A stretch of 6,964 nucleotides of DNA from Paludibacter sp. (GTDB taxonomy: Bacteria > Bacteroidota > Bacteroidia > Bacteroidales > Paludibacteraceae): assembly GCA_024709185.1 (NCBI GenBank), contig JANJXE010000439.1:1-6964 (forward strand), written 5' to 3'. Shown here piece after piece: positions 6,509 through 6,964 of the stretch. How positions within the stretch are numbered: the stretch's first letter is position 1; the number at the start of each line of letters is the position of its first letter. The notes beneath the pieces are model-generated. The model saw nothing but the letters and a program-made list of their open reading frames with translations. It had not been told where the DNA came from and made no database searches. The position numbers and the translations under genes were made by a program.

Positions 6509-6513
6509 TTTTT

Positions 6514-6759
6514 ATGAACATTTACGTAGGTAACTTAAGTTACAAAGTGAGAGAAAACGACCTTCGGGAAGTTATTGAAGAGTACGGTCAGGTTGATTCC
6601 TGCAAGATCATCACCGACCGCGACACCCGTCGTTCAAAAGGCTTCGGTTTTGTTGAAATGCCCGATGACGAAGCTGCACGCAAAGTGATAGCTGAACTGA
6701 ACGGTGCTGAATTCGATGGCCGTCCAATGGTACTGAAAGAAGCGTTGCCACGCAACTAA
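6514..6759 (+). CDS. RRM-type single-domain RNA-binding protein
   Basis: Small cytoplasmic RNA-binding protein of 81 residues made of a single RNA recognition motif. RNP2 is IYVGNL (residues 3-8) and RNP1 is KGFGFVEM (residues 42-49), with the exposed aromatics Tyr4, Phe44 and Phe46 that stack on RNA bases. The DRDTRRSKGFGFVEM and AELNGAEFDGRPMVLKEA segments are typical of the bacterial Rbp group in cyanobacteria and Bacteroidota. Those proteins are implicated in post-transcriptional control and, in cyanobacteria, in cold response. The protein stops just after the domain (ALPRN), lacking the glycine-rich tail of many relatives. It appears monocistronic: a hairpin lies upstream, it has its own candidate promoter and leader, and a strong intrinsic terminator follows within 60 bases. 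Many Bacteroidota genomes carry several paralogues, so no gene symbol is assigned. Confidence 0.95.
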   Translation: MNIYVGNLSYKVRENDLREVIEEYGQVDSCKIITDRDTRRSKGFGFVEMPDDEAARKVIAELNGAEFDGRPMVLKEALPRN

Positions 6760-6780
6760 TCTTTTACCAAAAAGAAACTG

Positions 6781-6817
6781 AAAGCCATTTGTCCTTCACC
6801 GGACGGATGGCTTTTTT
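6781..6817 (+). terminator. Rho-independent terminator after the RRM gene
   Basis: AAAGCCATTTGTCC (6781-6794) pairs with GGACGGATGGCTTT (6801-6814) to make a 14-pair stem including two G-U pairs, with the 6-base loop TTCACC. The stem runs straight into TTTTTT (6812-6817). It starts 22 bases after the RRM stop codon. Confidence 0.9.
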
Positions 6818-6861
6818 AGCATTCAGGAATGTGGATTACTCACCTTAAATCAAGATACATA

Positions 6862-6964
6862 ATGAAAACACCTTGGATTCCTCTTCTCGGGCTAATTCTT
6901 CTCTCCGTCCCTGCTATGTCTCAAAACAACGATCAGGGAAATCAACTTATCATGAATCTGCAGC
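6862..6964 (+). CDS. N-terminus of an exported protein of unknown function; 3' end beyond window
   Basis: Thirty-four codons are open from ATG 6862 to the window edge. The start MKTPWIPLLGLILLSV then PAMSQNND reads as a classical signal peptide: Lys2, a hydrophobic core, and cleavage probably after AMS or MSQ. There is no lipobox cysteine, so a periplasmic, outer-membrane or secreted protein is expected. After the signal the sequence is polar (NNDQGNQLIMNLQ), too short to assign to a family. The gene follows the RRM terminator by 44 bases, so it should have its own promoter; I see no convincing TAnnTTTG box in that gap. Confidence 0.65.
   Translation, partial: MKTPWIPLLGLILLSVPAMSQNNDQGNQLIMNLQ

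Larger units (their letters stand above)
6332..6513 (+). other. Intergenic region and probable 5' leader of the RRM gene
   Basis: No open reading frame of note lies here. The first part is A/T-rich and holds the candidate promoter; the rest would be an untranslated leader of about 115 bases if that promoter is right. A weak stem (CGAAA at 6395-6399 with TTTCG at 6413-6417) is the only local structure seen by eye. Confidence 0.45.

Overview
The window looks like chromosomal DNA of a Bacteroidota species. The evidence is family content and signals: a protein with a type IX secretion (T9SS) C-terminal sorting domain, a BACON-domain lipoprotein, a C10 (streptopain-like) protease with a Spi-type propeptide, a Bacteroidota-type small lipoprotein, A/T-rich translation starts mostly without Shine-Dalgarno sequences, and TAnnTTTG-type promoter boxes. 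I cannot place it to genus. I see no mobile element, CRISPR array, tRNA or rRNA.

Minus strand, 5109 down to 1: three tightly packed genes (gaps of 14 and 7 bases), read as one operon. First is a lipoprotein with a BACON domain and a formylglycine-generating-enzyme-like (SUMF1) domain that lacks the catalytic cysteine pair. Next is a 204-residue secreted protein with one Ig/SprB-like domain and a T9SS sorting tail. Last is a very large secreted C10 cysteine protease whose catalytic domain is followed by about 16 leucine-rich repeats and Ig-like modules. This last reading frame is open for all 1108 codons from its ATG at 3324 to the window edge, so its C-terminus lies outside. All three products are predicted to be exported. 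Together they suggest a cell-surface or secreted proteolysis/adhesion cassette, but the substrate is unknown.

Plus strand, 5305 to 6964: a divergent promoter region (5110-5304) leads to a HIT-family nucleotide hydrolase/transferase, then a small lipoprotein of unknown function. A long, nearly perfect AT-rich hairpin (6277-6331) follows. An RRM-type RNA-binding protein comes next, with a possible 5' leader of about 115 bases and a clear intrinsic terminator (6781-6817). Last is the first 34 codons of another exported protein. These genes look like ordinary housekeeping or envelope genes.

The most interesting content is the three-gene surface cassette. Its protease carries an LRR array that changes repeat class part-way along (24-residue 'GxIP' repeats, then 23-residue 'LP' repeats), and it is co-transcribed with an apparently non-catalytic FGE-fold lipoprotein.
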